A stretch of 64,000 bases of DNA from Clostridia bacterium. GTDB lineage: Bacteria; Bacillota; Clostridia; Oscillospirales; Acutalibacteraceae. The stretch covers positions 277,461 through 341,460 of the forward strand of contig JAGBSO010000030.1 in the NCBI GenBank assembly GCA_017631795.1, read 5' to 3'. The position numbers were made by a program, and so were the translations under genes. How positions within the stretch are numbered: the stretch's first letter is position 1; every line of letters starts with the position of its first letter. Positions 34,884 to 42,820 of this stretch are shown here, piece after piece. The notes under the pieces were generated by a model that made no database searches, had not been told where the DNA came from, and saw only the letters and a program-made list of their open reading frames with translations.

Positions 34884-34902
34884 GTATATTTTCAAGTATA
34901 AT
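34867..34902. repeat. Three tandem 12-bp repeats between rodA and tsaE
   Basis: TTCAAGTATATT occurs three times head to tail (34867-34878, 34879-34890, 34891-34902), the last copy ending in TATAAT. Read on the minus strand the units give TTGAAA -35 elements for rodA; the last unit gives a TATAAT for tsaE on the plus strand. Confidence 0.85.
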
Positions 34903-34922
34903 TTATAAAGGCAGTCAATATT

Positions 34923-35354
34923 ATGAAAACATTTTTTTCTCAAAGCGAAAATGATACAATGGCAATTGCTCATGAGTTTGCAAACGGATTGCATGGCGGA
35001 GATGTTGTGGCTTTCAGAGGTGGAATGGGAATGGGAAAAACAGTCTTTGTCAGAGGCTGTGTTGATGCGCTTGGTGTTGATGCAGAGGTCAGCAGCCCCA
35101 CTTTTTCTATTGTCAATGATTACGGCGGCAAAATCAATTTATATCATTTTGATATGTACCGTGTTGAAAGCTGGGATTCTCTGTATTCAACAGGATTTTT
35201 TGAATATATGAACGATAACAGTATTTTGTTTATCGAATGGAGCGAAAATATTGAAAATGTTCTGCCCGAGAATACAGTGTATGTTAATTTTTCACGCTGT
35301 GAAAGCGATAATGAACGCAAAATTGAAATCAGTGGGGGTGACGACAGATGGTAA
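34923..35354 (+). CDS. tsaE: tRNA threonylcarbamoyladenosine biosynthesis ATPase TsaE
   Basis: 143-residue ATPase that works with TsaB and TsaD in forming t6A37 on ANN-decoding tRNAs. Walker A GGMGMGKT, the TsaE motif SSPTFSIVNDYGG and LYHFDMYRVES, and the Walker B-like ILFIEWSEN are present. Normal size. It overlaps tsaB by 7 bases. tsaD is not in the window. Confidence 0.94.
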   Translation: MKTFFSQSENDTMAIAHEFANGLHGGDVVAFRGGMGMGKTVFVRGCVDALGVDAEVSSPTFSIVNDYGGKINLYHFDMYRVESWDSLYSTGFFEYMNDNSILFIEWSENIENVLPENTVYVNFSRCESDNERKIEISGGDDRW

Positions 35355-36055
35355 TACTCGGAATTGAAAGCTCTGCACAGTCTGCTTCTGCAGCAATTGT
35401 AAAAGATGGCAAGTTGCTTTCTGAAATGTTTTTGAATGTCGGGCTGACCCATTCTGTGACATTGATGCCGCTGATAAGACAGTCAGTTGAAAGTTCAGGA
35501 TTATCTGTTGATGATATTGATGCTGTGGCAGTGAGTAACGGTCCCGGATCTTTTACAGGTGTAAGAATCGGTGTTTCAACAGCTAAGGGGATTGCTCAGC
35601 CCGATGATAAAATTTGTGTACCTGTTTCAACTCTTGAGGCAATAGCTTATCCGTTGATAAACAGCAATGCAATTGTTGTTTCTGTAATGGATGCAAGATG
35701 TCAACAAGTGTATTGTGCTGTATTTGATTGTTGTAATAATAAAATGAAAAGAATCACTCAGGATGATGCTGTTTCTCTTGAGAATCTTTGCGATATGCTG
35801 AAAAAGTTTGACAAAGATATAATACTTATCGGCGACGGAACCGATGTGGCGTATGATTATTTGTCAGCAGATGTTCCGAATCTGTATAAATCTTCACCGA
35901 TTTTTAAATATCAGAGGGCTGCGAGTGTTGCAATGCTTGCTGAAAACAGGATATGTAATAATGAAGGTGTGATAACTGCAAACGATCTTGTACCTTCATA
36001 TCTCAGACTTTCTCAGGCAGAGCGCGAACTTAAAAAGAAAAAGGAGAATGAATAA
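35348..36055 (+). CDS. tsaB: tRNA threonylcarbamoyladenosine biosynthesis protein TsaB
   Basis: 235-residue inactive ASKHA-fold partner that scaffolds TsaD and TsaE. N-terminal VILGIESSAQSASAAIV and the hallmark NGPGSFTGVRIGVSTAKGIA are clear. ATG 35348 is within the end of tsaE with GGGGGTG upstream, so translation is coupled. It overlaps rpiB by 1 base. Confidence 0.94.
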   Translation: MVILGIESSAQSASAAIVKDGKLLSEMFLNVGLTHSVTLMPLIRQSVESSGLSVDDIDAVAVSNGPGSFTGVRIGVSTAKGIAQPDDKICVPVSTLEAIAYPLINSNAIVVSVMDARCQQVYCAVFDCCNNKMKRITQDDAVSLENLCDMLKKFDKDIILIGDGTDVAYDYLSADVPNLYKSSPIFKYQRAASVAMLAENRICNNEGVITANDLVPSYLRLSQAERELKKKKENE

Positions 36056-36495
36056 TGAAAATTGCAATCGGATCTGATCATGCAGGATTTCCTCTTAAGG
36101 AAGAAATCAGAAAATATCTTGAAGAAAAAGGAATTGAGTATGTAGACTGTGGTGTTTATGATGCTTCATCTGCAGACTATCCCATACAGGCAAAAAATAC
36201 TTGTGAAAAAATTGTTTCAGGTGAATGTGTAAGAGGTATTCTTTGTTGCGGAACTGGTATAGGCATTTCGATGGCAGCAAACAAAGTAAAGGGTATCCGT
36301 GCTGCGTGTTGTTCAGATTATTTCAGTGCAAAATACACAAGACTTCATAATGATGCAAATGTTCTTTGTCTCGGCGCAAGAGTAATCGGTGTCGGTGCAG
36401 CTCTTGAACTTGTTGATGTTTTTCTTAATACTGAATTTGAAGGCGGCAGACATCAGAGAAGAGTAGACCTTATTACTGAAATTGAAAACGGATAA
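36055..36495 (+). CDS. rpiB: Ribose-5-phosphate isomerase B
   Basis: 146-residue LacA/B-RpiB family enzyme interconverting ribose-5- and ribulose-5-phosphate. IAIGSDHAGFPLKEEI, the active-site cysteine loop LCCGTGIGISMAANK and the RLHNDANVLCLGAR histidine region are intact. Overlaps tsaB (TAATG-type junction) with AAGGAG inside it. An allose-6-phosphate isomerase role cannot be excluded. Confidence 0.93.
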   Translation: MKIAIGSDHAGFPLKEEIRKYLEEKGIEYVDCGVYDASSADYPIQAKNTCEKIVSGECVRGILCCGTGIGISMAANKVKGIRAACCSDYFSAKYTRLHNDANVLCLGARVIGVGAALELVDVFLNTEFEGGRHQRRVDLITEIENG

Positions 36496-36505
36496 ATAAA
36501 CAAAA

Positions 36506-36542
36506 AAGCCATGTCATGAAGACATGGCTTGATTTTGTTCAT
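36506..36542. terminator. Bidirectional terminator between rpiB and rpmB
   Basis: A perfect 10-bp stem AAGCCATGTC / GACATGGCTT (36506-36515 and 36521-36530), with an A-run before and T-rich DNA after. Confidence 0.85.
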
Positions 36543-36559
36543 TATTTAAGTTTAATGAA

Positions 36560-36748
36560 TTAAACGGCTCTTGTAACCTTGCCTGAACGAAGGCAACGGC
36601 TGCAAACATGAATTCTCTTGGGTGTGCCGTTTACAACAGCTTTAACTTTCATAACGTTGGGCTTCCAAGTTCTATTGGTTCTTCTGTGTGAATGAGAAAC
36701 CTTGATACCGAAAGCAACATCTTTTCCGCAGATATCACATTTTGCCAT
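36560..36748 (-). CDS. rpmB: 50S ribosomal protein L28
   Basis: 62-residue large-subunit protein. CDICGK near the N-terminus and HVCSRCLRSGKV near the C-terminus form a CxxC/CxxC zinc-type pair; SHSHRRTNRTWKPN is the family core. AAAGGAGG precedes the ATG. Single gene, divergent from recA. Confidence 0.97.
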   Translation of the reverse strand: MAKCDICGKDVAFGIKVSHSHRRTNRTWKPNVMKVKAVVNGTPKRIHVCSRCLRSGKVTRAV

Positions 36749-36830
36749 GCGGAATGCACCTCCTTTTACTTTGATGGGGCATGCATAAATGCAAAATACC
36801 TCATCTTGTAACTAAAACTTTATTTTACGC

Positions 36831-36858
36831 ACTATATAGTAACAGATTTAATTGTCAA
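36831..36858 (-). promoter_or_regulatory. Promoter of rpmB
   Basis: Minus strand TTGACA (36858-36853), 16-base spacer, TATAGT (36836-36831), giving a leader of about 80 bases. Confidence 0.6.
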
Positions 36859-36964
36859 TTGCAAGTGTTTTTTTAAAATAATTCAAAAATATTTGTAAAT
36901 TTTTTAATATCGCGTAAAAATTTGATCTATCAGCAAAAAAATCTTTAATTCTTTAAAAAATCTC

Positions 36965-36993
36965 TTGCAAAATCTGAAAATTTGATATATAAT
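36965..36993 (+). promoter_or_regulatory. Promoter of recA
   Basis: TTGCAA (36965-36970), 17-base spacer, TATAAT (36988-36993). Confidence 0.75.
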
Positions 36994-36998
36994 GATAT

Positions 36999-37013
36999 CG
37001 AACATTTGTACAA
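36999..37013 (+). promoter_or_regulatory. Probable LexA (SOS) box at the recA transcription start
   Basis: CGAACATTTGTACAA, compared with the Gram-positive LexA site CGAACNNNNGTTYG. The left half-site is perfect and the right one has a single change (GTAC for GTTC). It begins 6 bases after the -10 element, the normal place for SOS repression of recA. Confidence 0.65.
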
Positions 37014-37042
37014 TAACCATCCGTGAAAGGAAGATATAACTC

Positions 37043-38140
37043 ATGGCAGACAGACAGAAAGCTCTTGAAACAGCTCTTTCTCAGATTGAAAAAAAATATG
37101 GTAAGGGTGCAGTTATGCGCCTTGGCGAAAGCAGCACAATGAATGTTGAAGCGATTCCTACAGGATCTCTTACTCTTGATAATGCAACAGGCATCGGCGG
37201 ACTTCCCAAGGGAAGAATTGTTGAAATTTATGGCCCTGAATCATCAGGTAAAACAACTCTTGCGCTTCATGTTGTTGCTGAAGCACAGAAAATGGGTGGA
37301 GAAGCAGCGTTTGTTGATGCTGAACATGCTCTTGACCCTGTATATGCAGCAAATCTTGGCGTAGATGTAGATTCACTCCTTGTTGCTCAGCCTGATAATG
37401 GTGAACAGGCACTTGAAATCACAGAGGCTCTTGCAAGATCTGGAGCAATTGATATAATCATTGTTGACTCAGTTGCTGCACTTGTTCCCAAGGCTGAAAT
37501 TGAAGGCGATATGGGTGATTCTCATGTCGGTCTTCATGCAAGACTTATGTCTCAGGCTCTTCGTAAGCTTACAGGCGCAATAGCAAAATCAAACACACTT
37601 GTTGTTTTCATTAATCAGCTTCGTGAAAAAGTCGGCGTTGTATACGGCAATCCTGAAGTTACAACAGGTGGCCGTGCTCTCAAGTTCTATTCAACAATAA
37701 GAATTGATGTCAGAAAGTCTGAACAGATCAAGGGTGCAGGAACAGATATCGTCGGTTCCAGAACAAAGTGTAAGGTTGTCAAGAATAAAGTTGCACCCCC
37801 GTTCAAAACAGCAGAATTTGATATTATGTACGGCACAGGTATATCCAAAACAGGTGAAATGGTTGATATCGGTGTTATGTATAATATTATTCAGAAAAGC
37901 GGTGCATGGTTCTCATACGGTGATATCCGTCTCGGACAGGGCAGAGAGAATGTAAAAGCTTATTTTGAACAGAACCCTGAATTCGCAGCAGAGGTTGAAG
38001 CAAAAATCCGTGAAGCAATGCAGTCCGGTTCAGATGATAAACCCGCATCAAAGACAGTTTCATCAAAAACTGCAGCAGGTCCCAAGTCAGTTGAAGCTGC
38101 AAAAGCAAGACTTGATGTTACCGTTGATGATGACGACTGA
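37043..38140 (+). CDS. recA: Recombinase RecA
   Basis: 365-residue DNA strand-exchange ATPase and LexA coprotease. Walker [10 protein letters not shown] (64-72), [19 protein letters not shown] and [19 protein letters not shown] are intact. The C-terminus is a Ser/Lys/Ala-rich linker ending in acidic DDDD. AAAGGAAG lies upstream of ATG 37043. Its stop TGA overlaps recX's ATG by 1 base. SOS regulation is supported by the LexA-like box. Confidence 0.98.
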   Translation: MADRQKALETALSQIEKKYGKGAVMRLGESSTMNVEAIPTGSLTLDNATGIGGLPKGRIVEIYGPESSGKTTLALHVVAEAQKMGGEAAFVDAEHALDPVYAANLGVDVDSLLVAQPDNGEQALEITEALARSGAIDIIIVDSVAALVPKAEIEGDMGDSHVGLHARLMSQALRKLTGAIAKSNTLVVFINQLREKVGVVYGNPEVTTGGRALKFYSTIRIDVRKSEQIKGAGTDIVGSRTKCKVVKNKVAPPFKTAEFDIMYGTGISKTGEMVDIGVMYNIIQKSGAWFSYGDIRLGQGRENVKAYFEQNPEFAAEVEAKIREAMQSGSDDKPASKTVSSKTAAGPKSVEAAKARLDVTVDDDD

Positions 38141-38751
38141 TGATAATAAGAATTGAGCCTTCAAAAGGCGGAAAACTTTCATTGATTGCAGACGACGAAT
38201 ATATTATGACGGTTGATCCTGACACATGGTATTCACTTGATTATTCAGACGGCTGTGAAATTGATGAAGAAGAATTTGAGAAACTGAAGTTTCTTATTGA
38301 TTCCAGAAAAGCATATGCTCAAGCTCTCAGATTTTTAACTCTGAGGGCTCATTCTGCTGATGAGCTATATAAAAAGCTCATAAAAAAACACTCTGCGGAA
38401 TGTGCTTCTCATGCAATAGAAAAATGTCGTGATTTAGGATTTATCGACGACGAAGATTTTGCATTCAGATATGCAAATGAGCTTGTCAATAAGAAAAAGT
38501 ATGGTGTTTCGCGCATCAGGAGTGAACTTTATTCAAAAGGTATTGACAGGGAAATTATAGAAAATGTTTTGAATACACTTGAATTTGACTTTTCTCAGAG
38601 TATAATTGAAATAATAGAAAAAAAATATTCTGACTGCTTTTCGGACGAAAAAGGAAAACGAAGAATGATATCGGGACTTATGCGTCTTGGATATAATTAT
38701 AGTGATATAAAATCAGCACTTGCAGATTATGATTTACCGGAGGAATATTAA
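38140..38751 (+). CDS. recX: RecA regulator RecX
   Basis: 203-residue helical-repeat protein that limits RecA filament growth. SADELYKKLIKK, CRDLGFIDDEDFAFRYANEL and KKKYGVSRIRSELYSKGI are the three-helix repeats of RecX. Translation is coupled to recA by a TGATG junction. N-terminal 60 residues are an acidic extension found in the Gram-positive form. Confidence 0.9.
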   Translation: MIIRIEPSKGGKLSLIADDEYIMTVDPDTWYSLDYSDGCEIDEEEFEKLKFLIDSRKAYAQALRFLTLRAHSADELYKKLIKKHSAECASHAIEKCRDLGFIDDEDFAFRYANELVNKKKYGVSRIRSELYSKGIDREIIENVLNTLEFDFSQSIIEIIEKKYSDCFSDEKGKRRMISGLMRLGYNYSDIKSALADYDLPEEY

Positions 38752-38753
38752 TC

Positions 38754-40082
38754 ATGAGTTATAATGTAGGATTTATTTCATTAGGATGTCCAAAAAATCA
38801 GGTTGATGCAGAGCTCATGCTTGCTAAAATTGAGAAAGCAGGCTTTAATATTGTTGATGTTGCATATGAAGCAGATGTTGTTGTTATAAATACTTGCGGT
38901 TTTATAGAAGACGCAAAAAAAGAAGCAATTGATAACATTCTTGAAATGATTGAGCTTAAAAATGAATGCAGTATTCAGAAAATTGTTGTTACAGGCTGTC
39001 TTGCAGAGAGATACAAAGATGAAATTCTGAAGGAATTTCCTGAAGTTGACGGTGTTATCGGTCTTGGTGCAAATGCAGATATTGTTGCAGTTATTAACGC
39101 AGTTATGAGTGATGCGTCTGTTGCTGAATTTCCTGAAAAAGAACAAATGCCTCTTGGCGGAGACCGTTTGCTGACAACTCCGCAACATTGGGCATATCTG
39201 AAAATCGCTGACGGTTGTTCGAATTGTTGCACTTATTGTGCTATTCCATCAATTCGCGGCGGATTCCGATCAAGACCCATTGAAGAAGTGGTTGGAGAAG
39301 CTGAAAAGCTGGCAGCAGACGGCACAAAAGAAATTATTATTATAGCTCAGGATACAACAAGATACGGTCTTGATCTTTACGGAGAATTAAAACTTCCTGA
39401 GCTTCTCAGAAAGCTCAATGAAATAGATGGACTTGAATGGATAAGAATGCTTTATTGTTATCCCGACAGAATTACTGATGAATTGATTGACACAATGGCT
39501 TCTTGTGAAAAAGTTCTTCATTATATAGATTTGCCGCTTCAGCATGCTGATGGCAGAGTTCTTAAAGCAATGAACAGAACAGGCGACAGGGAGTCTCTTG
39601 AAGCGCTTATTGACAAAATCAGAGCAAAAATGCCGGATGTTGTTCTTCGCACAACTTTTATAACAGGTTTCCCCGGTGAAGATGAAGAAGCGTTCAATAA
39701 TCTTTCTGAGTTTATTGACGATATCATGTTTGATCGTCTCGGTTGTTTTGCATATTCAGCAGAAGAGGGAACACCTGCGGCTGAAATGGATAATCAGGTT
39801 GATGAAGAGGTCCGTAAACACAGAGCAGATGTTATTATGGAACAGCAATATGATATTTTTGAATTCAAGCAGAGAAAACTTATCGGTGAAACAATAAAGT
39901 GTATTGTTGAAGGTTATGATTCCTACACAGACAGTTATTTCGGCAGAACATGGAAAGACGCTCCCGAAATTGATTCTGTTGTATATTTTACAGGTATTGG
40001 AGATTATAATGACGGTGATATTGTTGATGTTGAAATTTTTGATATCAATGAATATGACCTGTTGGGAGAGATTGTAAAATGA
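38754..40082 (+). CDS. rimO: Ribosomal protein S12 methylthiotransferase RimO
   Basis: 442-residue radical-SAM methylthiotransferase acting on Asp of S12. Three-part order: N-terminal UPF0004 domain (GFISLGCPKNQVDAELM, with NTCGF and VTGCLAERY cysteines), radical SAM CSNCCTYC motif (C-x3-C-x2-C), and a C-terminal TRAM domain. The GCPKN(Q)VD start and absence of the MiaB-specific features favour RimO. GGAGG precedes ATG 38754. Overlaps pgsA by ATGA. Confidence 0.95.
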   Translation: MSYNVGFISLGCPKNQVDAELMLAKIEKAGFNIVDVAYEADVVVINTCGFIEDAKKEAIDNILEMIELKNECSIQKIVVTGCLAERYKDEILKEFPEVDGVIGLGANADIVAVINAVMSDASVAEFPEKEQMPLGGDRLLTTPQHWAYLKIADGCSNCCTYCAIPSIRGGFRSRPIEEVVGEAEKLAADGTKEIIIIAQDTTRYGLDLYGELKLPELLRKLNEIDGLEWIRMLYCYPDRITDELIDTMASCEKVLHYIDLPLQHADGRVLKAMNRTGDRESLEALIDKIRAKMPDVVLRTTFITGFPGEDEEAFNNLSEFIDDIMFDRLGCFAYSAEEGTPAAEMDNQVDEEVRKHRADVIMEQQYDIFEFKQRKLIGETIKCIVEGYDSYTDSYFGRTWKDAPEIDSVVYFTGIGDYNDGDIVDVEIFDINEYDLLGEIVK

Positions 40083-40654
40083 GCATTGATTTGAATTTAC
40101 CGAACAAACTGACAATATTCAGAATTGTTCTGGCGCCTGTCTTTTTGTTCCTGTTTTTTGCAGAATTTATTCCGTATAACCATATTTTTGCACTGATTGT
40201 TTTTGTTGTTGCCGTAATTACTGATTTCGCAGACGGAAAAATTGCAAGATGCAGAAATCTTGTTACAAATTTCGGAAAAATTGCAGACCCTATCGCTGAC
40301 AAAATTTTGACAACAATAACACTGCTTTGTTTTATGCAGAAAAATCTTTGCAGTATATGGGTTATTCTGATTATTATTACAAGAGAATTTGCAGTTTCAG
40401 GAATCAGAATAACAGCAGCAGCTCAGGGATCGGTAATCCCTGCAAATATTTACGGAAAAGTCAAAACTGTTATGCAGATGATATTTTCAATAATAATTTT
40501 GTTGCTGCTTGCGATTCAGAGCGGTATTGATTTTATTTTTCCGCATTTTGAAATTATTTCGGAAGTTATGATGTGGATACTTGCTATTGTTACACTTGTT
40601 TCAGGTGCTATTTATATTAAAGACAGTGCGAAAATAATTGATTTTTCTAAATAA
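40079..40654 (+). CDS. pgsA: CDP-diacylglycerol-glycerol-3-phosphate 3-phosphatidyltransferase
   Basis: 191-residue integral membrane enzyme making phosphatidylglycerolphosphate. The CDP-alcohol phosphotransferase motif D-G-x2-A-R-x8-G-x3-D-x3-D is present as DGKIARCRNLVTNFGKIADPIAD. PNKLTIFRIVLAPVF is the usual start and about five helices follow. It starts inside rimO (ATGA junction). PgsA next to recA is common in Firmicutes, though the order here is reversed. Confidence 0.94.
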   Translation: MSIDLNLPNKLTIFRIVLAPVFLFLFFAEFIPYNHIFALIVFVVAVITDFADGKIARCRNLVTNFGKIADPIADKILTTITLLCFMQKNLCSIWVILIIITREFAVSGIRITAAAQGSVIPANIYGKVKTVMQMIFSIIILLLLAIQSGIDFIFPHFEIISEVMMWILAIVTLVSGAIYIKDSAKIIDFSK

Positions 40655-40660
40655 TTTTAA

Positions 40661-40678
40661 GCAGCTCAGGTTTGCTGC
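40661..40678 (+). promoter_or_regulatory. Small hairpin between pgsA and the GH95-like gene
   Basis: GCAGC / GCTGC with an 8-base loop, without a T-run. No separate promoter or clear ribosome site for the next gene is seen in the 41-base gap. Confidence 0.35.
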
Positions 40679-40695
40679 AGAATAATGGTGCATTC

Positions 40696-42789
40696 ATGAA
40701 TACTTATTATAATGAAATAACAGAAAAACCGGTTCAATCGGAAAATGGCAAAATTGTTTATAGAATCCCGTACGGTGCATTTTGCGGAAACGGTGATCTG
40801 GGCATAGTTTTCAATAATGATGACGACGGTTTGATTATACATATTTCAAAATGTGATTTCTGGAAATTCACTCCCGGTGCTCATAGTGAAGGCGGAATAA
40901 AAACAGTCGGTACTATAAGATTCAATAACATAGATCTTCAAAAGTATAATATCAGGCAGTATTTTGATAAAGGTCTTATGCTTTGTCAGTTTGCTGACAC
41001 CGAAATGGAAGTTTTTGTGGCTCCTGAGAATAAGATATATTTTCAGATAAAGTCACCGGATAACGGTTCATTTCCTGAAATTGATATTGGGATGCCTGAA
41101 ACATGCGGCTCAAAAAACTTTGTTTTTAATGATATGGGGCTTAAATGGTATCTGCGTAAGTTTGACGGAAAAGATGTCATCATGGAGTCTGATGTTGCCG
41201 TATGTTGTAAACGTCTTGAAACAGAAAGACATGATGGGTTTAAAATTGTAAGGTACTGCATAGCTGTAGTTACTAATTTTGATACACCTGAATATGTAAG
41301 CAGAAGTATTGATATGGCATTGCATTGTGACTATGATGCAGATAAAATTAATACGGCTGAAAAATGGAAGAAATTCTTTTCAGCGTCAAAAGTAACATTG
41401 CCTGATAAAACAATAGAAAAACATTATAACGCAAGTTTGTATCTTCTTGCGTGCTGCATGGGAAACGCAAAATTCCCGCCGGGACTTTTCGGTAATTTTA
41501 TAACGGATGATTTTTTTCCTTGGGCAGGAGACTACCATCTGAATTATAACTATGAAGCGCCGTATTATTGTGTGTTTTCTTCAAATCATCCTGAGCTTGC
41601 AAACGGCTATATGATGCCGCTTGAAGACATGATTGAAAAAGGCAGGGAATATGCAAAGTTTGAAAATTGTAAAGGAATTTACTTTCCTGTAAGCTTTGGT
41701 CCGAAAGGACTTGACCTTTACACGATGAAAGGCTGTAAAGAGCATGATATTCTGTTCCTCGGACAAAAAAGTAATGCTGCATATGCAGCTGTAATTGTTG
41801 CAATGCATTGGTATTCTACATATGATAAGGATTATGCCCGTAATCATCTGTATCCTTATATGCGTGAAGTTGCCGATTTCTGGGAAGATTATCTTGTTAA
41901 AGAAAAAAATAGGTACGTAATTCTTAAAGATGCTGCTCATGAAATACCGTATTACAGATGTGAAAAATTCAAATACTGGACACATAAAAATCAGATAGAA
42001 GCAAAGAATAACATTGTTTCGGTTGCCCTTGTGCGTATGGTTATGAAATGTATCCTTGATATGTCAGCAGAGCTTGATATTGATTCGGAAAAAAGAGCTG
42101 TATGGCAGGACATTCTTGATAATATCAGCGAATTCCCTACATTTATCAAACGTGGAAAACGATGTTTCAGATATACAGAAAAGGGTATGCGATGGAGAAA
42201 TGATAATACTGTCGGTCTCCAGCATATTTTTCCGATATCCCAGATAGGCTTGGGCTCTGATAAAAAACTTCTGAAAATTGCACGTAATTCATATTTTATG
42301 AATGATCGCCGACTGGATGATAACGGTTCCAATTCATATCTGCCTGCAGGTGCAAGAATCGGAGTTGATCCGAAATATCTTATTGATGGTCTCAGAATGA
42401 ACATAAAGGAATTTGCACTTCCGAATATGCTTTTCAGGCATCACGGTGGCGGTATAGAGCATCTTACAACTGTACCTGCCACTATCAATGAAATGCTCAT
42501 GCAGAGCCATGAAGGCATAATCCGTTTATTCCCGTGTTGGGACAAAAACGATGATGCATCTTTTGAGAATCTCAGAGCAGACGGAGCATTTCTTGTTTCT
42601 GCAGAAATAAAAAACGGAAAGATACCTGCTGTAAAAATCAGAAGTCTTGCAGGAAGAAAGTGTACTGTTGATTGCGGATTTGTGAAAAATGTAATCAGGG
42701 TTGTTGATGGTAAAAAGATTAAATTTCAGAAAAATGACAACGTGATTTCATTTAAAACAGATGTTGATACTGAATATCTTCTTAAATAA
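40696..42789 (+). CDS. GH95-like (alpha/alpha)6 glycoside hydrolase
   Basis: 697-residue cytoplasmic protein (no signal peptide). An N-terminal beta-sandwich region (to about 240) contains YGAFCGNGDLGIVF; the barrel carries WAGDYHLNYNYEAPYYCVFSSN, similar to the GDYHxNINxQMNYWPxxxxN stretch of GH95 alpha-L-fucosidases, and the C-terminus (ADGAFLVSAEIKNGKIPAVKIRSL) resembles the GH95 tail. Likely acts on fucosylated or related plant glycans; specificity not shown and catalytic residues not assigned. ATG 40696 is chosen by homology; the ribosome site is weak. It trails the recA-recX-rimO-pgsA run. Confidence 0.65.
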   Translation: MNTYYNEITEKPVQSENGKIVYRIPYGAFCGNGDLGIVFNNDDDGLIIHISKCDFWKFTPGAHSEGGIKTVGTIRFNNIDLQKYNIRQYFDKGLMLCQFADTEMEVFVAPENKIYFQIKSPDNGSFPEIDIGMPETCGSKNFVFNDMGLKWYLRKFDGKDVIMESDVAVCCKRLETERHDGFKIVRYCIAVVTNFDTPEYVSRSIDMALHCDYDADKINTAEKWKKFFSASKVTLPDKTIEKHYNASLYLLACCMGNAKFPPGLFGNFITDDFFPWAGDYHLNYNYEAPYYCVFSSNHPELANGYMMPLEDMIEKGREYAKFENCKGIYFPVSFGPKGLDLYTMKGCKEHDILFLGQKSNAAYAAVIVAMHWYSTYDKDYARNHLYPYMREVADFWEDYLVKEKNRYVILKDAAHEIPYYRCEKFKYWTHKNQIEAKNNIVSVALVRMVMKCILDMSAELDIDSEKRAVWQDILDNISEFPTFIKRGKRCFRYTEKGMRWRNDNTVGLQHIFPISQIGLGSDKKLLKIARNSYFMNDRRLDDNGSNSYLPAGARIGVDPKYLIDGLRMNIKEFALPNMLFRHHGGGIEHLTTVPATINEMLMQSHEGIIRLFPCWDKNDDASFENLRADGAFLVSAEIKNGKIPAVKIRSLAGRKCTVDCGFVKNVIRVVDGKKIKFQKNDNVISFKTDVDTEYLLK

Positions 42790-42820
42790 AAAAAGTCCGC
42801 CGTTAAGGCGGATTTTTTTA
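42788..42820. terminator. Bidirectional terminator between the GH95-like and dockerin-hydrolase genes
   Basis: Stem TCCGCC / GGCGGA (42796-42801 and 42807-42812) flanked by A- and T-runs that extend the pairing on either strand. Confidence 0.85.

Noticed and set aside
34867..34902. 12-bp tandem repeats as a CRISPR remnant
   Set aside because: Units are directly adjacent without spacers and too short; they fit a promoter repeat better.
37170..37412. Long antisense frame inside recA with many Gln and His codons
   Set aside because: No ribosome site; it mirrors recA codon usage on the other strand.
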